Source: a bacterium
GTDB lineage: Bacteria; Bacillota; Clostridia; Lachnospirales; Lachnospiraceae
Reading direction: 5' to 3'
DNA: 38,230 nucleotides
NCBI GenBank assembly: GCA_028724545.1
Contig: JAQYCU010000025.1
Span: forward strand, 1-38,230
Of this stretch, positions 16,153 to 25,363 are shown in pieces. The position numbers and the translations under genes were made by a program. Position 1 is the first letter of the stretch. Every line of letters starts with the position of its first letter. The notes under the pieces were generated by a model. That model was not told the DNA's origin. It searched no databases and saw only the letters and a list, made by a program, of their open reading frames with translations.

Positions 16153-16240
16153 CAGATATCTGTTTTAGCACGTTCTGAATATTCATTTTAGCAAATATCC
16201 AGATATCTGTTTTAGCACACCCCCGGATATTCACGATAAC
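16153..16240. repeat. 47-bp spaced direct repeats with embedded palindromes
   Basis: The 19-mer CAGATATCTGTTTTAGCAC occurs identically at 16153-16171 and 16200-16218. A diverged half-period copy lies between them (TGAATATTCATTTTAGCA, from about 16175) and a weaker one follows (GGATATTCACGATAACAC, from 16225). So a unit of roughly 24 bp, each with a palindrome (CAGATATCTG or TGAATATTCA), recurs four times. The array is 150-235 bp upstream of glgB. Confidence 0.6.
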
Positions 16241-16242
16241 AC

Positions 16243-16284
16243 AACAGGGACTGTTCCTCTCTTATCCGAAGGAACAATCCCTGT
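16243..16284 (-). terminator. Probable terminator of the phosphohexomutase gene
   Basis: ACAGGGACTGTTCC (16243-16256) pairs with GGAACAATCCCTGT (16271-16284) with one mismatch; the loop is 14 nt. It lies 20 bp after the stop codon, but the downstream minus-strand tract (TGTGTTATC) is only weakly T-rich. Confidence 0.6.
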
Positions 16285-16303
16285 AAAAATATACAATATT
16301 AAT

Positions 16304-18037
16304 TTATGACATAGATGCAACCATCTCTGTAACTGCCTTTGCCATCTCTTCTGACTGCTTATCAGCATCTTCCATTGAACTGCCGACAACACCATAGTAG
16401 AATTTAATCTTAGGCTCTGTACCGGATGGGCGTACACACATCCATACATTGTCAGACATATCAAAATAAAGTACGTTAGACTTTGGAAGTCCGGTTGGCT
16501 TTACAGCACCCGTTGCCAGTTCTGTTATGGTATCAGCCTGATAGTCACGGAATGAAGTAACCTTGTGTCCGCAGAACTCTTTTGGTGGGTTCGTACGAAG
16601 TGTTGTCATAATTTCCTGAATCTTCTCAAGACCTTCGATACCCTTCATTGTTACTGCCTGAACACCATCTTTATAGTAACCATATCTTTCATACATCGCA
16701 ATCATGGCATCCCAGAGTGTCATATTCTTTGTCTTATAATATGCTGCTGCCTCACAAAGTGCCATTGTTGCCACAATCGCATCCTTGTCACGCGCATGGG
16801 TACCAATCAGGCATCCGTAACTCTCTTCAAATCCAAAGAGATACGTTCCTTTTCCTGTTGTTTCAAATCCCAGAATCTGCTGTCCGATAAACTTAAATCC
16901 AGTCAGCACCTCAATCAGGTCAACATCATAATATTCTGCAATGGCATCTGCCAGATTAGAAGTAACAATCGTTTTGATTAACTTTCCATCTTCCGGCAGT
17001 CCTTTTGTTTCTTTTATCTGTGAAATCTCATAATCTGCAAGAAGACATCCTGACATATTACCAGTCAGTGTGATATATTCGCCACTCTTTGTATCTTTTA
17101 CATACACACCAAGACGGTCAGCATCCGGGTCAGTAGCCAGTACCAGGTCGGCATCTTTTTCTTTTGCCAGTTTCAAGGCCAGTTCAAATGCTTCTTCTGC
17201 TTCCGGGTTTGGATAACTTACCGTAGGAAATTCTCCATCCGGAAGTTCCTGCTCAGGTACTACATATACATTTTCAAAACCAATTTCCTTTAACACCCTT
17301 CTTGCAGGAATATTTCCCGTACCGTGAAGTGGTGTATAAACAATCTTTAAGTCTTTTCCAACTTCCTTGATGCTGTCCCAGTGAATAACCTGTTTCTTTA
17401 ACTCTTCAATATATTTATCATCAATAGCAGCACCAATCTGTTCATAAAGGCCTTCAGCGACTGCTTTTTCCTTATCCATTGTCTTAACCGTCTGGTAATC
17501 TGTAACGGCTTTTACCTCATCCATAATACCGGAGTCATGTGGTGGCGTAATCTGTGCTCCATCTTCCCAGTATACTTTGTATCCGTTATATTCCGGTGGA
17601 TTGTGACTTGCTGTAATGTTAATGCCGGCTACACATCCCAGTTCTCTGACTGCAAAGGAAAGTTCCGGAGTAGGACGAAGTGATTCAAAAACATATGCCT
17701 TGATTCCGTTTGCTGCCAGGCAAAGTGCTGCCTCATCTGCAAATTCCGGCGACATACGTCTGGAATCATATGCAATAGCAACTCCCTGTGCTGCTTTTCC
17801 GGACTTTGTAATATAATTTGCAAGTCCCTGTGTTGCCTTACGGACTGTGTAAATATTCATACGGTTTGTACCGGCACCAATGATTCCACGGAGTCCTGCC
17901 GTACCAAATTCGAGTTCTGTATAAAAACGCTCTTTGATTTCATTGTCATCATCTGCAATCGCCTGCAATTCTTTTTTTGTATCCTCGTCAAAATATGGAT
18001 TTGATAACCAGGCCTCATAGTTTTCTTTGTAATTCAT
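16304..18037 (-). CDS. Phospho-sugar mutase (phosphoglucomutase type)
   Basis: A 577-residue alpha-D-phosphohexomutase, interconverting glucose-1- and glucose-6-phosphate (and possibly mannose phosphates). The four domains show their signatures: phosphoserine loop ITASHNPPEYNGYKVYW (Ser near 144), metal loop ATDPDADRLG, sugar-binding FGFEESYGCL and phosphate-binding RPSGTEPKIKFYY. Length and the N-terminal YEAWLSNPYFDEDTKKEL match the PgcA-like long bacterial family. The start at 18037 follows AGGAGG. It lies upstream of glgB on the same strand but a terminator-like hairpin and repeats separate them. Confidence 0.95.
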   Translation of the reverse strand: MNYKENYEAWLSNPYFDEDTKKELQAIADDDNEIKERFYTELEFGTAGLRGIIGAGTNRMNIYTVRKATQGLANYITKSGKAAQGVAIAYDSRRMSPEFADEAALCLAANGIKAYVFESLRPTPELSFAVRELGCVAGINITASHNPPEYNGYKVYWEDGAQITPPHDSGIMDEVKAVTDYQTVKTMDKEKAVAEGLYEQIGAAIDDKYIEELKKQVIHWDSIKEVGKDLKIVYTPLHGTGNIPARRVLKEIGFENVYVVPEQELPDGEFPTVSYPNPEAEEAFELALKLAKEKDADLVLATDPDADRLGVYVKDTKSGEYITLTGNMSGCLLADYEISQIKETKGLPEDGKLIKTIVTSNLADAIAEYYDVDLIEVLTGFKFIGQQILGFETTGKGTYLFGFEESYGCLIGTHARDKDAIVATMALCEAAAYYKTKNMTLWDAMIAMYERYGYYKDGVQAVTMKGIEGLEKIQEIMTTLRTNPPKEFCGHKVTSFRDYQADTITELATGAVKPTGLPKSNVLYFDMSDNVWMCVRPSGTEPKIKFYYGVVGSSMEDADKQSEEMAKAVTEMVASMS

Positions 18038-18097
18038 GAATTTGTCCTCCTATTAATGTCTTCTAAAACTGAAAATGCCTTCGTGTATTCTGACACG

Positions 18098-19429
18098 TTA
18101 ATCGGCTTCCTCCTTTACCAAATCGGCAAAAGATAATTTTGCATTTTTGTCATCATCGATAATATCAACGGAGTAACTTTTTGTTACATAACCCGTTTCC
18201 CGTAATGTTATCGTCTGGGAACCAATCACTTTCGTAAAAGTACATGGCGCCAACCCTTTATACACATTGTCCAGATAAACCTCTGCACCCTCCGGTGCCG
18301 AAACAGTAATCGTGTGGTCGCTGTCTATCTGCTTGGTAACAGTTTCTGAATCACTGTCATTACTATCACTTGCAGATGACGAAGACGGTGTCGCTGTCGC
18401 ACTGCTGTCATCACTCGCAGTCGCTACTTCTTCAATCAAATCAATATTAATCGTTTTGGAAGCTTCTTCTACGTCCAGAACACCGGTATACGTTTCATAA
18501 CCCGTCAGCGATACTGTAACATTATACTTTCCATATTGCAATGATATCGGCTTGTCATAATTGACGGCTGTATTATTAATATACAAATCAGCCCCATCCG
18601 GTTCAATTGCAAAAGTAACTTCTCCAATATTGCGTCCCGTCACGACATAATCGCTGAAATCAACGACAGTTTCTTTGTCATTTTGCACTGTCACAGTTTT
18701 TGTCACGGCAACACCTTTCTTACACAAGGTAAGGCGATACGTTCCTTCTCCGGCAGTAATCAGCATATTCTCTGAAATAGGAACAATGATATTCTTGCTT
18801 ACCTCAGCCATTCCCCCCACAAAATCTTCATAGTTCGTCAGACGGATATAACCGTGGCCGGATGTTCTGACTACAGAATACACCTTAATTCCAACTCCCC
18901 GTATCGTGAGAATGTCGTGGTTGTTAAACTCCATCGGCTCAACTTCATTGCCCGAAGAACTGCAGTATGTTATATCAGAATACTGATATTTCTTTCCTGC
19001 TACTTTCAGCATATTGTCATCAGCGACAAAAGAAAACTTCGTCACATCCTGGTATTCCCATACTTCCTCCGGTACTTCTGCCGTAACCAGTTTTGCATCA
19101 CTTGTCCGGTACGTCGCCTTCAAAATCTGCCCTACCGGAACCCGGCTTCCATCCTGCTCTGTCTTGTAACGGTCTGTAATAACAGACGTTGCTCCATATG
19201 TCAGAGTGGATATGATGTCGGAATCCATATCGCGTATCTGCAACTGGCTTTTTTCCGTATCATTTTTGATTACAATGCCCTGCATGGTCTGTACATCAGA
19301 TGACGGAGAGGCAGTAACACTTCCCTGACGTCTGTTCATGGAAATACTGCAAGAAGAAAACACTGCCATAACCAAAATGCACATACAAAAGCATACCGGC
19401 ATCCGGTACATTTTTTTCTTTCCTGACAT
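18098..19429 (-). CDS. Lipoprotein with PEGA domains
   Basis: A 443-residue exported protein. The signal sequence ends in FSSC (Cys27), a slightly atypical lipobox, so it is likely lipid-anchored. Residues 45-260 are beta-rich with no family I can name. Two PEGA repeats follow: one at about 262-330 (FAIEPDGADLYINN...YGKYNVTVSLTGYETY) and one at about 365-435 (VSAPEGAEVYLDNVYKGL...SQTITLRETGYVTKSYSV). They are joined by a Ser/Asp/Thr-rich linker (SDDSSATATPSSSSASDS). PEGA proteins are surface proteins of unknown role. The start follows GGAG. It lies between a CotS-like gene and the phosphohexomutase, all on the minus strand, with 60-85 bp gaps compatible with an operon. Confidence 0.85.
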   Translation of the reverse strand: MSGKKKMYRMPVCFCMCILVMAVFSSCSISMNRRQGSVTASPSSDVQTMQGIVIKNDTEKSQLQIRDMDSDIISTLTYGATSVITDRYKTEQDGSRVPVGQILKATYRTSDAKLVTAEVPEEVWEYQDVTKFSFVADDNMLKVAGKKYQYSDITYCSSSGNEVEPMEFNNHDILTIRGVGIKVYSVVRTSGHGYIRLTNYEDFVGGMAEVSKNIIVPISENMLITAGEGTYRLTLCKKGVAVTKTVTVQNDKETVVDFSDYVVTGRNIGEVTFAIEPDGADLYINNTAVNYDKPISLQYGKYNVTVSLTGYETYTGVLDVEEASKTINIDLIEEVATASDDSSATATPSSSSASDSNDSDSETVTKQIDSDHTITVSAPEGAEVYLDNVYKGLAPCTFTKVIGSQTITLRETGYVTKSYSVDIIDDDKNAKLSFADLVKEEAD

Positions 19430-19514
19430 ATTTACTCCATTCCGTTTCTTTCTGTATTCTTATGCGAAATCCGTGTCTGTTTCCATAAATTCAGACACAT
19501 TCCACTTTATTCTA

Positions 19515-20615
19515 TCATAATCCCGAGTAAAATAAAAGACCTTTTGCCTCTGTAAGAAATTTTCTTCTTTTTTGCTCCTGCTCCTTAATTTTCAAAAGTT
19601 TGTCATAGTTTTTCACAGACATCCACGATTTTTTACCATTATAATAAAAGTTTATCTGTTTCCAGAACTTCTCCGGGAACAAAAAAAGCAGATATAAAAA
19701 GGCTGCTTCTTCTTTTTGCATCATACGCACCTGACAGTAACTGTCTAATATTTTTATGCCCTGCTTTGTATCCCAGTTATTTTTCTCCATAATTTTTCGC
19801 AGAAAGTCGTACAGGTCGGTAATCTGGATACCCAGGCCGGCTCCCTCAAAATTTGTCGTAACAATCTGTTTTTCCTGAAACAGAACATTGTGATAATTAT
19901 AGTTTCCGTGGTATACCCTGCCCTGATGAATACAGTTCTGCCAGAGGCTGTCACAATCTATTTTTGAAAAATACTCCTGCACGCTGCCTGCCTGCTCATA
20001 AAATTCCGGGAACAATTGTAATATGCACAATTCCATTTCGTTTCTTTGCTTTTTATTCCGGATGTAATTATATACCCGTTTCATTTCCCGGATATGACGC
20101 TCCATTGCCTGCGTAACGCTTTTACTCTCCGGCATTACCTTCTCTATTTTCGATACCTCTTTTTCTGTTTCCGACATTACCTTCTCTGTTTCCGATACCT
20201 CTTTTTCTGTTTTCGGCAACGGCATCATCTCTCCGGATTCCGGATATGACGGCACCTGCATGATGTTGTGCAGTTTTGCTAAATGGCGCACGGCAGGTTC
20301 AATATCATTTTCATCATACAAATTACATTCTCTTGCACGAAACCATTTTTTCAAAAGCCACCGGTTTCCCCGTCCGTCCTTCGTCAGCAGTTCCCCCGTT
20401 TCATTTGGTATTCCCGTGTCAATGTACGTATACCCACTTTCTTCTATTATCTGTTTGACCTGTTCCTGAAATTCCAGTTTTTTTATGCTGTCCTGATACT
20501 GCTGTAACGAAAAAAGGCCTTCTTTCGTTTCCAAAAGGATTGCGCCACGTATTCTCCTCTTTGCAACCAACCGGACGGGATACTGTTTCATAATTTCTTC
20601 TATTTTTTCTTCCAT
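19515..20615 (-). CDS. CotS-like spore coat kinase-fold protein
   Basis: A 366-residue protein of the CotS/aminoglycoside-phosphotransferase fold. It is recognised by RLVAKRRIRGAILLETKEGLF at the N-lobe, the catalytic-loop position YHGNYNYHNVLF (about 235-246), TTNFEGAGLGIQITDLYDFLRK (about 253-273), and the C-terminal LFPEKFWKQINFYYN. The normal HGD catalytic Asp is Asn (N238) and the metal-binding DxD/DFD is NFE, so phosphotransfer is doubtful and a structural coat role is possible. A 14-residue EVSETEKVMS-type repeat is inserted at about 133-162. The start follows AAGGAG. A CATAAAAT box at 20665-20658 resembles a sporulation sigma -10, but no convincing -35 accompanies it. Confidence 0.75.
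   Translation of the reverse strand: MEEKIEEIMKQYPVRLVAKRRIRGAILLETKEGLFSLQQYQDSIKKLEFQEQVKQIIEESGYTYIDTGIPNETGELLTKDGRGNRWLLKKWFRARECNLYDENDIEPAVRHLAKLHNIMQVPSYPESGEMMPLPKTEKEVSETEKVMSETEKEVSKIEKVMPESKSVTQAMERHIREMKRVYNYIRNKKQRNEMELCILQLFPEFYEQAGSVQEYFSKIDCDSLWQNCIHQGRVYHGNYNYHNVLFQEKQIVTTNFEGAGLGIQITDLYDFLRKIMEKNNWDTKQGIKILDSYCQVRMMQKEEAAFLYLLFLFPEKFWKQINFYYNGKKSWMSVKNYDKLLKIKEQEQKRRKFLTEAKGLLFYSGL
20127..20219 (-). repeat. 42-bp coding tandem repeat in the CotS-like gene
   Basis: About two copies of a 42-bp unit encode the acidic/basic heptads TEKEVSE-TEKVMSE, then TEKEVSK-IEKVMPE. The unit keeps the frame, so copy number can change protein length without frameshift. It adds a charged, probably helical linker in the C-lobe. 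Confidence 0.7.
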
Positions 20616-20697
20616 TTCACAATTCTCCTTAAAAAGCAGGTACTTTTTACTCCTTTCATTTTATGCATTGAAGAAAGAAAAAATGATTGCAACAGGG

Positions 20698-20743
20698 ACA
20701 AAAAAACAGAACCTGCCACAGCATATGCTGCTACAGATTCTGT
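20698..20743 (-). terminator. pckA intrinsic terminator
   Basis: Arms ACAGAACCTG (20706) and CAGATTCTGT (ending 20743) continue into an inner GCAGCA/TGCTG stem, giving a long hairpin with a very small loop, followed by seven T on the minus strand. Confidence 0.85.
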
Positions 20744-20816
20744 TTTACAGGACTTTTGACGGTCCATTTTATTTTTATGATACAGTCCCACAACCGGTAC
20801 TGTTTTTTGTTAACAA

Positions 20817-22538
20817 TTATGCAAGTTCGTCAACAAGTTTCTTAAGAGCTGCAAGAGCTTCATCAGGAAGTTTGTCATAACCGTCTTTGTTTGTTGCGAA
20901 TCCTTCTACAGCATCCACACGGTTCTGCATAGCATCTCTTAATGCCTTCTTGTAATCTGCATCATCAAGGTTAGGGATAAATCCTTCCCAATCCATAATT
21001 TCGATATCCTCGAAGTTACCCCACTTCTTGAACTCTGCTTTGCCTTCTACGATAGTTTCAAGGATTCCAAGTGTATCCTTAGGCTGAACTTTCTTGCCCA
21101 TGAAATCACCAGTATTTACAATGTAGCAGTCAACGTTCTTCTCTTCTACTAACTTTTTGAACTTCTCATAGTCATTTACTAATGGGTATGTTCTGAATGG
21201 GTTAGCATAAGGAACGATACGAAGTGCGTTCATATCTGTACCAGCTTTTACACGCTCAGCTGTAGATGTCTTAGTTGCAAGAGTTGCACCCATAACAGAT
21301 GCAAGTGCTGCACCTTTTAACTTAACTACAGGTGGGATTGTAGGGTCTTTCATAATCCAGATGATAGAGTTAACAGGGCTGTCAATCTTGTCCACACGGT
21401 TTGGTGACCAGAGTTTAGACTTGATAGCACGTCCGTTACCGTTACGGATATCTTCTGTTACTAACTGAATCTTACCATCCTCATCCATTGTTGCTGAACA
21501 GTTCTGTGCAGAAAGCAGATATTTGTTATCAGGGCATCCTGTAGGATAATCTGCTGTCTTATCAAAGTAAGTAGGCTCCAGTGCGATAGATGCACAAGTA
21601 TCTGTATTGATGATAAATGCATCATCATGAAGAACTGTGATTGCCTTGTCGCCATATTTGTTGTTGTGTTTTGCATGTGTAAGTGTTGACTTACCTGAAC
21701 CAGACAGACCAAATACAGATGCAACATATTTTCTTCCATCTGGTAATGTGTACTCTTTCTGTCCACCGTGGCATGAAGCATAACCATTACGGTTTGCAAT
21801 AGCCCAAGCCATTGTAAGAGTACCTTTCTTGTGCTCACCAAAGTATTTCATACCCAGGATTGCTGCACAGTTTTCGTTTGTATCAAAGTAGCAAAGTGTC
21901 TGGTCATCACTTAAGCAGCTGTAATCAACGTCCGGACTTGGAGTTGGTGCCCACTGTGGGTTAGAGAAGATGTAGATATCAGCTTCTTTTCCATCTCCAA
22001 CAGGCTTTGACTCTTTGTACATTTTTACATATTCATCAGACATATACTGGAAGTTAATCATCCAGTTGTACATTAAGTTCTCTTCTCCTTCTGGAATCAG
22101 AAGATGAGCTTTTACCATAAATTCTGGGTCAAGACCAACAAATACCTGTGCATGATATAACTTCTTAAAACGAGTCTTATAAATGGCATCCATTACTACC
22201 TTATCAAGTTTACCGGCATCAACACCCGGCTCACCTTTGATACGACGTGCTGCTGCATAACGTCCTGTTACGGCACCATCGTTGAAAAGTAATACCTTTG
22301 CGTCTGCATCTAGACCAAATTCTTCTCCTCTGTATACAGGCATATCTGTAACGATAGTTCCTGGTGAATTTTTTGCTAAGTTATAGGCTTCTTTTAAGGA
22401 ATTAACCTTTACAACGTTATTTCCGTAAAATGCAGCTTCGATGATGGCACGAGTATTTGTAACTGCTTCGCCAGTCTTAGGGAAACCTACCTTACCTGCA
22501 CCGATGTCTTCTAACTTGTAATTTGCCTTTGTTGCCAT
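20817..22538 (-). CDS. pckA: Phosphoenolpyruvate carboxykinase (ATP)
   Basis: A 573-residue ATP-type PEP carboxykinase interconverting oxaloacetate and PEP. The kinase-1a P-loop is GLSGSGKST near residue 276; kinase-2-type metal residues are in VLHDDAFIINTD; and RAIKSKLWSPNRVDKIDSPV and NALRIVPYANPFRTYPLV are characteristic of the C-terminal half. The protein is somewhat longer than the E. coli enzyme (~540). In fermenting gut clostridia it often runs in the carboxylating direction or supports gluconeogenesis. The start follows AGGAGG. It has a strong promoter with an approximately 130-nt structured leader and its own terminator, so it is monocistronic. Confidence 0.96.
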   Translation of the reverse strand: MATKANYKLEDIGAGKVGFPKTGEAVTNTRAIIEAAFYGNNVVKVNSLKEAYNLAKNSPGTIVTDMPVYRGEEFGLDADAKVLLFNDGAVTGRYAAARRIKGEPGVDAGKLDKVVMDAIYKTRFKKLYHAQVFVGLDPEFMVKAHLLIPEGEENLMYNWMINFQYMSDEYVKMYKESKPVGDGKEADIYIFSNPQWAPTPSPDVDYSCLSDDQTLCYFDTNENCAAILGMKYFGEHKKGTLTMAWAIANRNGYASCHGGQKEYTLPDGRKYVASVFGLSGSGKSTLTHAKHNNKYGDKAITVLHDDAFIINTDTCASIALEPTYFDKTADYPTGCPDNKYLLSAQNCSATMDEDGKIQLVTEDIRNGNGRAIKSKLWSPNRVDKIDSPVNSIIWIMKDPTIPPVVKLKGAALASVMGATLATKTSTAERVKAGTDMNALRIVPYANPFRTYPLVNDYEKFKKLVEEKNVDCYIVNTGDFMGKKVQPKDTLGILETIVEGKAEFKKWGNFEDIEIMDWEGFIPNLDDADYKKALRDAMQNRVDAVEGFATNKDGYDKLPDEALAALKKLVDELA

Positions 22539-22570
22539 GTCTAAAAACCTCCTAATGTTGTATTTTATTA

Positions 22571-22635
22571 CTGCCAGCTAAAATTTTAGGTAATGACAGT
22601 ATAGATTAACTACAGTATGGGAAACCATTCTGTAG
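22571..22635 (-). promoter_or_regulatory. Structured 5' leader of pckA
   Basis: Two hairpins lie between the promoter and the ribosome-binding site. One pairs CTACAG with CTGTAG and ATGG with CCAT around a 4-nt loop (22610-22635). The other has arms ACTGTCA and TGGCAGT around the perfect palindrome CTAAAATTTTAG (22571-22600). Function unknown: mRNA stabilisation or regulation. Confidence 0.5.
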
Positions 22636-22672
22636 ATGTAAACCAAAAATCCTAGTTAGGCATTTTTAACTA

Positions 22673-22701
22673 AGTATAGATTTTTTTGAAAAAAAAGTCA
22701 A
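22673..22701 (-). promoter_or_regulatory. Promoter of pckA
   Basis: TTGACT (22701-22696), 17-bp spacer made of T7-C-A7-TC, TATACT (22678-22673) on the minus strand. Confidence 0.82.
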
Positions 22702-22787
22702 CGAAAAACTGTGATATTTCTTCGTTTTACATAATTTGTACAAAAACGACACCATTATTTTACATCTTTTGAGTATTTTTTCGCGTC

Positions 22788-22890
22788 TTCCGGCTGCCAG
22801 TTTTTTCTTCTTTTACCATTATTTTCTGCCTATTGCCGTTTTTTTCCTATTACCATAATTTTCTACCGATTCCCGTTATTTTCTGCCTGC
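22788..22890. repeat. Degenerate ~37-bp pyrimidine-rich repeat
   Basis: Units at 22814-22850 and 22851-22890 share TACCATWATTTTCT and a CCGTTWTTTTC-like second half; a weaker unit precedes them. The array fills the gap between the DUF885 stop codon and the pckA promoter. No gene is seen in it. Confidence 0.4.
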
Positions 22891-22905
22891 TGCCGGTTTT
22901 CTTCA

Positions 22906-24789
22906 TCACTTGCCTTTTTGTTCTGCCACCCACGCTTCCATCTGATTTTGTAAAACAGAAAACGGTGCCGGTCCTGTCGACAAAAAGAATTGATGAAAAT
23001 CCTTCAGCACAAACGCATCTCCCAACTGTTTTTTGGCACTTTCTATCATTTCCTCTATCTCAAGATAACCGATAGTATATTTCATATAATCTGCCGGCTC
23101 GGCTACCATCGAATCAAAAATAGTACGGCTGATGCTTTTGCTAAAGCCAAAATCAGACAAATAACTTTGCAGTTTCTTTTCGTTCCAGCCCAAATAATTG
23201 ACACCCAAATCTGCTTTCGCATAAATACAAAGAGTCAGCACCGTATTCTTCTGGAGCAAATCAGCTACCTCTTTATCAATGCCTGCCAAATCATAACTGT
23301 ATAATTCTGCATACGTTCCCCAGCCTTCCGTATAACCACCTACATTGACTGCGCTCCGGACGGGTGCCGGATTTGTAGACTGGAAATAGCAGGTCTGATA
23401 CAGGTGACCGGGATAACTTTCGTGCCCAATCGTTGCAAATGCCTTCGATAAGTCATACTTCTCATTCTGATTCATATAGACAACATTATTCTGGTAATTG
23501 TCAATGGCCGGTGTCAGGTAAAAAGCCGGACTCATACTTTCTTCCAGTGATTTGTCAACATATTTTATTTCACAGGCAATGCTGTCATCCAGAGCCGGAA
23601 AATCCTTCTGTATTGCTTCCTTCAAATGCTCCATCGCCTTTTTTGGTTCATGATACGGATAGGAAATATCCTGCGCATCATAATACACGTCCGGCGAATC
23701 TGCCATAATATTTGCCATTTCTTTTTTCAGCAGGGTAATATTGTCATCCAGCATTGTATTGATATCATCCAGCGAACGGCTGGAACCGGTTGCTGCTTTT
23801 ACCAGATAGGCATAATACGCTTTGCCCTTTTTAAAATGGCACAAACCATTTTTATTCTTTCCCGTTCCCTTTAACTTCGTCAGACCTTCTGTCAACTTCT
23901 GATAAGCCGGTATCACGCTTTTTAATACGGCCTCTTTATTTTTCTCCTGAAATGCCTTTTGTTCGGCACTGCTTATCCCCTCAACTTCTGCAATTTTCTT
24001 ATTAAATACCGTAATCAGATAGTTCTTTTCGGGATTTTTGACAAAAGCAGAACACTGCTCAATAATCGCCTGTGCTGTTGTGTCCGACATAAAAATTCCT
24101 TCTTTGGACTTTTCCTGCTCAAAAGCAAGAATCTGCTCAAAATATTTCGGGACCAGTCCAAGCAGCTGTATGTAATCTTCGACATCCTCCCTGCCATAAA
24201 AATGATACTCAGCAAAATATACCGGCAGTTGCGCCTGAATGCCGGTTGTCGGTCCTAAACACTCTGTATATTCCAAAAAGTCAGCTGCCTCCAGATTTTG
24301 TTTAGACAGCGTATATACAATGTCATAAACCAGTTGCTGCTCTTTTGTTAATTTTTCATAGTCATACGTTTCCAGCGTTGCAATCCGGTTTTCCGATACC
24401 AGAAGACTGTTTTTCAGTTCCGACATAGAAACCTCACCTAATGTCGGTTCGCTTTCCTGGATACCGTAAGCTGCCTTATCCTTTACCATATAATTTAAAG
24501 TAATCGTATTGTCAGTCACTTCCTCCTGAAACATCTCATCCATCAGCTTGTCAAAGTCACGCTGCGCCTCTTCCTTTGTTCTGCTGTCATTTACGTGAGA
24601 ATGCGTCAGGGCGTCCTGTGCGAAAGGACCGATTTTGCTTTGGTAGCAAAACATCCCCAGTAATGCAAAAATGCATACGAAAAGTGCCAGATATGTTAAT
24701 TTACCCGGCCTTTTTCTTTTATTTTTTCTTATTTCAATATTTTCAAAATCATTTTGCCTTTTTTGATAATTGTTTTTTGGATATTCCAA
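22906..24789 (-). CDS. DUF885 family membrane-anchored protein, putative metallopeptidase
   Basis: A DUF885 protein of about 627 residues. After a basic N-terminus (NKRKRPGK) there is one membrane segment (LTYLALFVCIFALLGMFCY), so the bulk is outside the cell. The family signature HESYPGHLYQ (about residue 454) is the HExxxGH-type zinc site, followed by GGYTEGWGTYAELY. These proteins are annotated as putative peptidases; the substrate is unknown. I placed the start at TTG 24789 because AAGGAG lies nine bases upstream; an ATG at 24807 is in frame but overlaps that site and has none of its own. It lies upstream of pckA, which has its own promoter. Confidence 0.87.
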   Translation of the reverse strand: MEYPKNNYQKRQNDFENIEIRKNKRKRPGKLTYLALFVCIFALLGMFCYQSKIGPFAQDALTHSHVNDSRTKEEAQRDFDKLMDEMFQEEVTDNTITLNYMVKDKAAYGIQESEPTLGEVSMSELKNSLLVSENRIATLETYDYEKLTKEQQLVYDIVYTLSKQNLEAADFLEYTECLGPTTGIQAQLPVYFAEYHFYGREDVEDYIQLLGLVPKYFEQILAFEQEKSKEGIFMSDTTAQAIIEQCSAFVKNPEKNYLITVFNKKIAEVEGISSAEQKAFQEKNKEAVLKSVIPAYQKLTEGLTKLKGTGKNKNGLCHFKKGKAYYAYLVKAATGSSRSLDDINTMLDDNITLLKKEMANIMADSPDVYYDAQDISYPYHEPKKAMEHLKEAIQKDFPALDDSIACEIKYVDKSLEESMSPAFYLTPAIDNYQNNVVYMNQNEKYDLSKAFATIGHESYPGHLYQTCYFQSTNPAPVRSAVNVGGYTEGWGTYAELYSYDLAGIDKEVADLLQKNTVLTLCIYAKADLGVNYLGWNEKKLQSYLSDFGFSKSISRTIFDSMVAEPADYMKYTIGYLEIEEMIESAKKQLGDAFVLKDFHQFFLSTGPAPFSVLQNQMEAWVAEQKGK

Positions 24790-25069
24790 TCTGTCACACT
24801 CCTTCATACGCCATTCTGTTTCCTCTGCAAATATTGCAGTATATGAATTATAACTCCTATGTTCTCACGATATGCAGAACTTGTCAACTCGCAGAAAATA
24901 TCTGTAATATACGCAAAAAATATCTGCATTGCACACATAACAGGCAAACGCCCTTTGTGTTACGCCGGGGAGGAAATGCAATCTATGCACCTTTTCCCAT
25001 CATTCTACATATATATGAATTAATAAAGGATTCTATTCCTGATATTTTAAGAATTACCGGAGGTAAAAA

Positions 25070-25363
25070 ATGAGAAACATGAACCAGAATATGGGAAATT
25101 GCAACTCTAACCGTGATGCTTACAAAAACAGACCTGCCAATGTCTGTGAAAAGAAGTGTCAGTGCGAAGACAAATCCACAAAATGCAATGACCCGCTTCG
25201 TGGCATGCCAATCGGCATCGGCTACGTTCCGTGGCAGACCTGGGGCTGTGTCTATGATTACGCAGAGGGATTGTCGCGTGGAACTATTTTTCCACCACTG
25301 GATTTGCCATTTTATGGCTGTATTCCACGTGGTTTTCACACAAACAAAGGAGGTAACGCATGA
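25070..25363 (+). CDS. cotJA: Spore coat associated protein CotJA
   Basis: A 97-residue small protein with a Cys/Asn-rich N-terminus (ANVCEKKCQCEDK) and the CotJA core MPIGIGYVPWQTWGCVYDYA with LDLPFYGC. It is a spore-coat component recruited with CotJC. The ATG at 25070 follows CGGAGG. Its stop overlaps the start of cotJB (ATGA at 25360-25363). I looked for a sporulation promoter in the 262 bp upstream and found no convincing sigma-E match. Confidence 0.93.
   Translation: MRNMNQNMGNCNSNRDAYKNRPANVCEKKCQCEDKSTKCNDPLRGMPIGIGYVPWQTWGCVYDYAEGLSRGTIFPPLDLPFYGCIPRGFHTNKGGNA

Noticed and set aside
24808..25069. Sigma-E promoter for cotJABC
   Set aside because: Candidate -10-like CATAACAG and CATATATA boxes have no -35 at correct spacing, so I did not call one.
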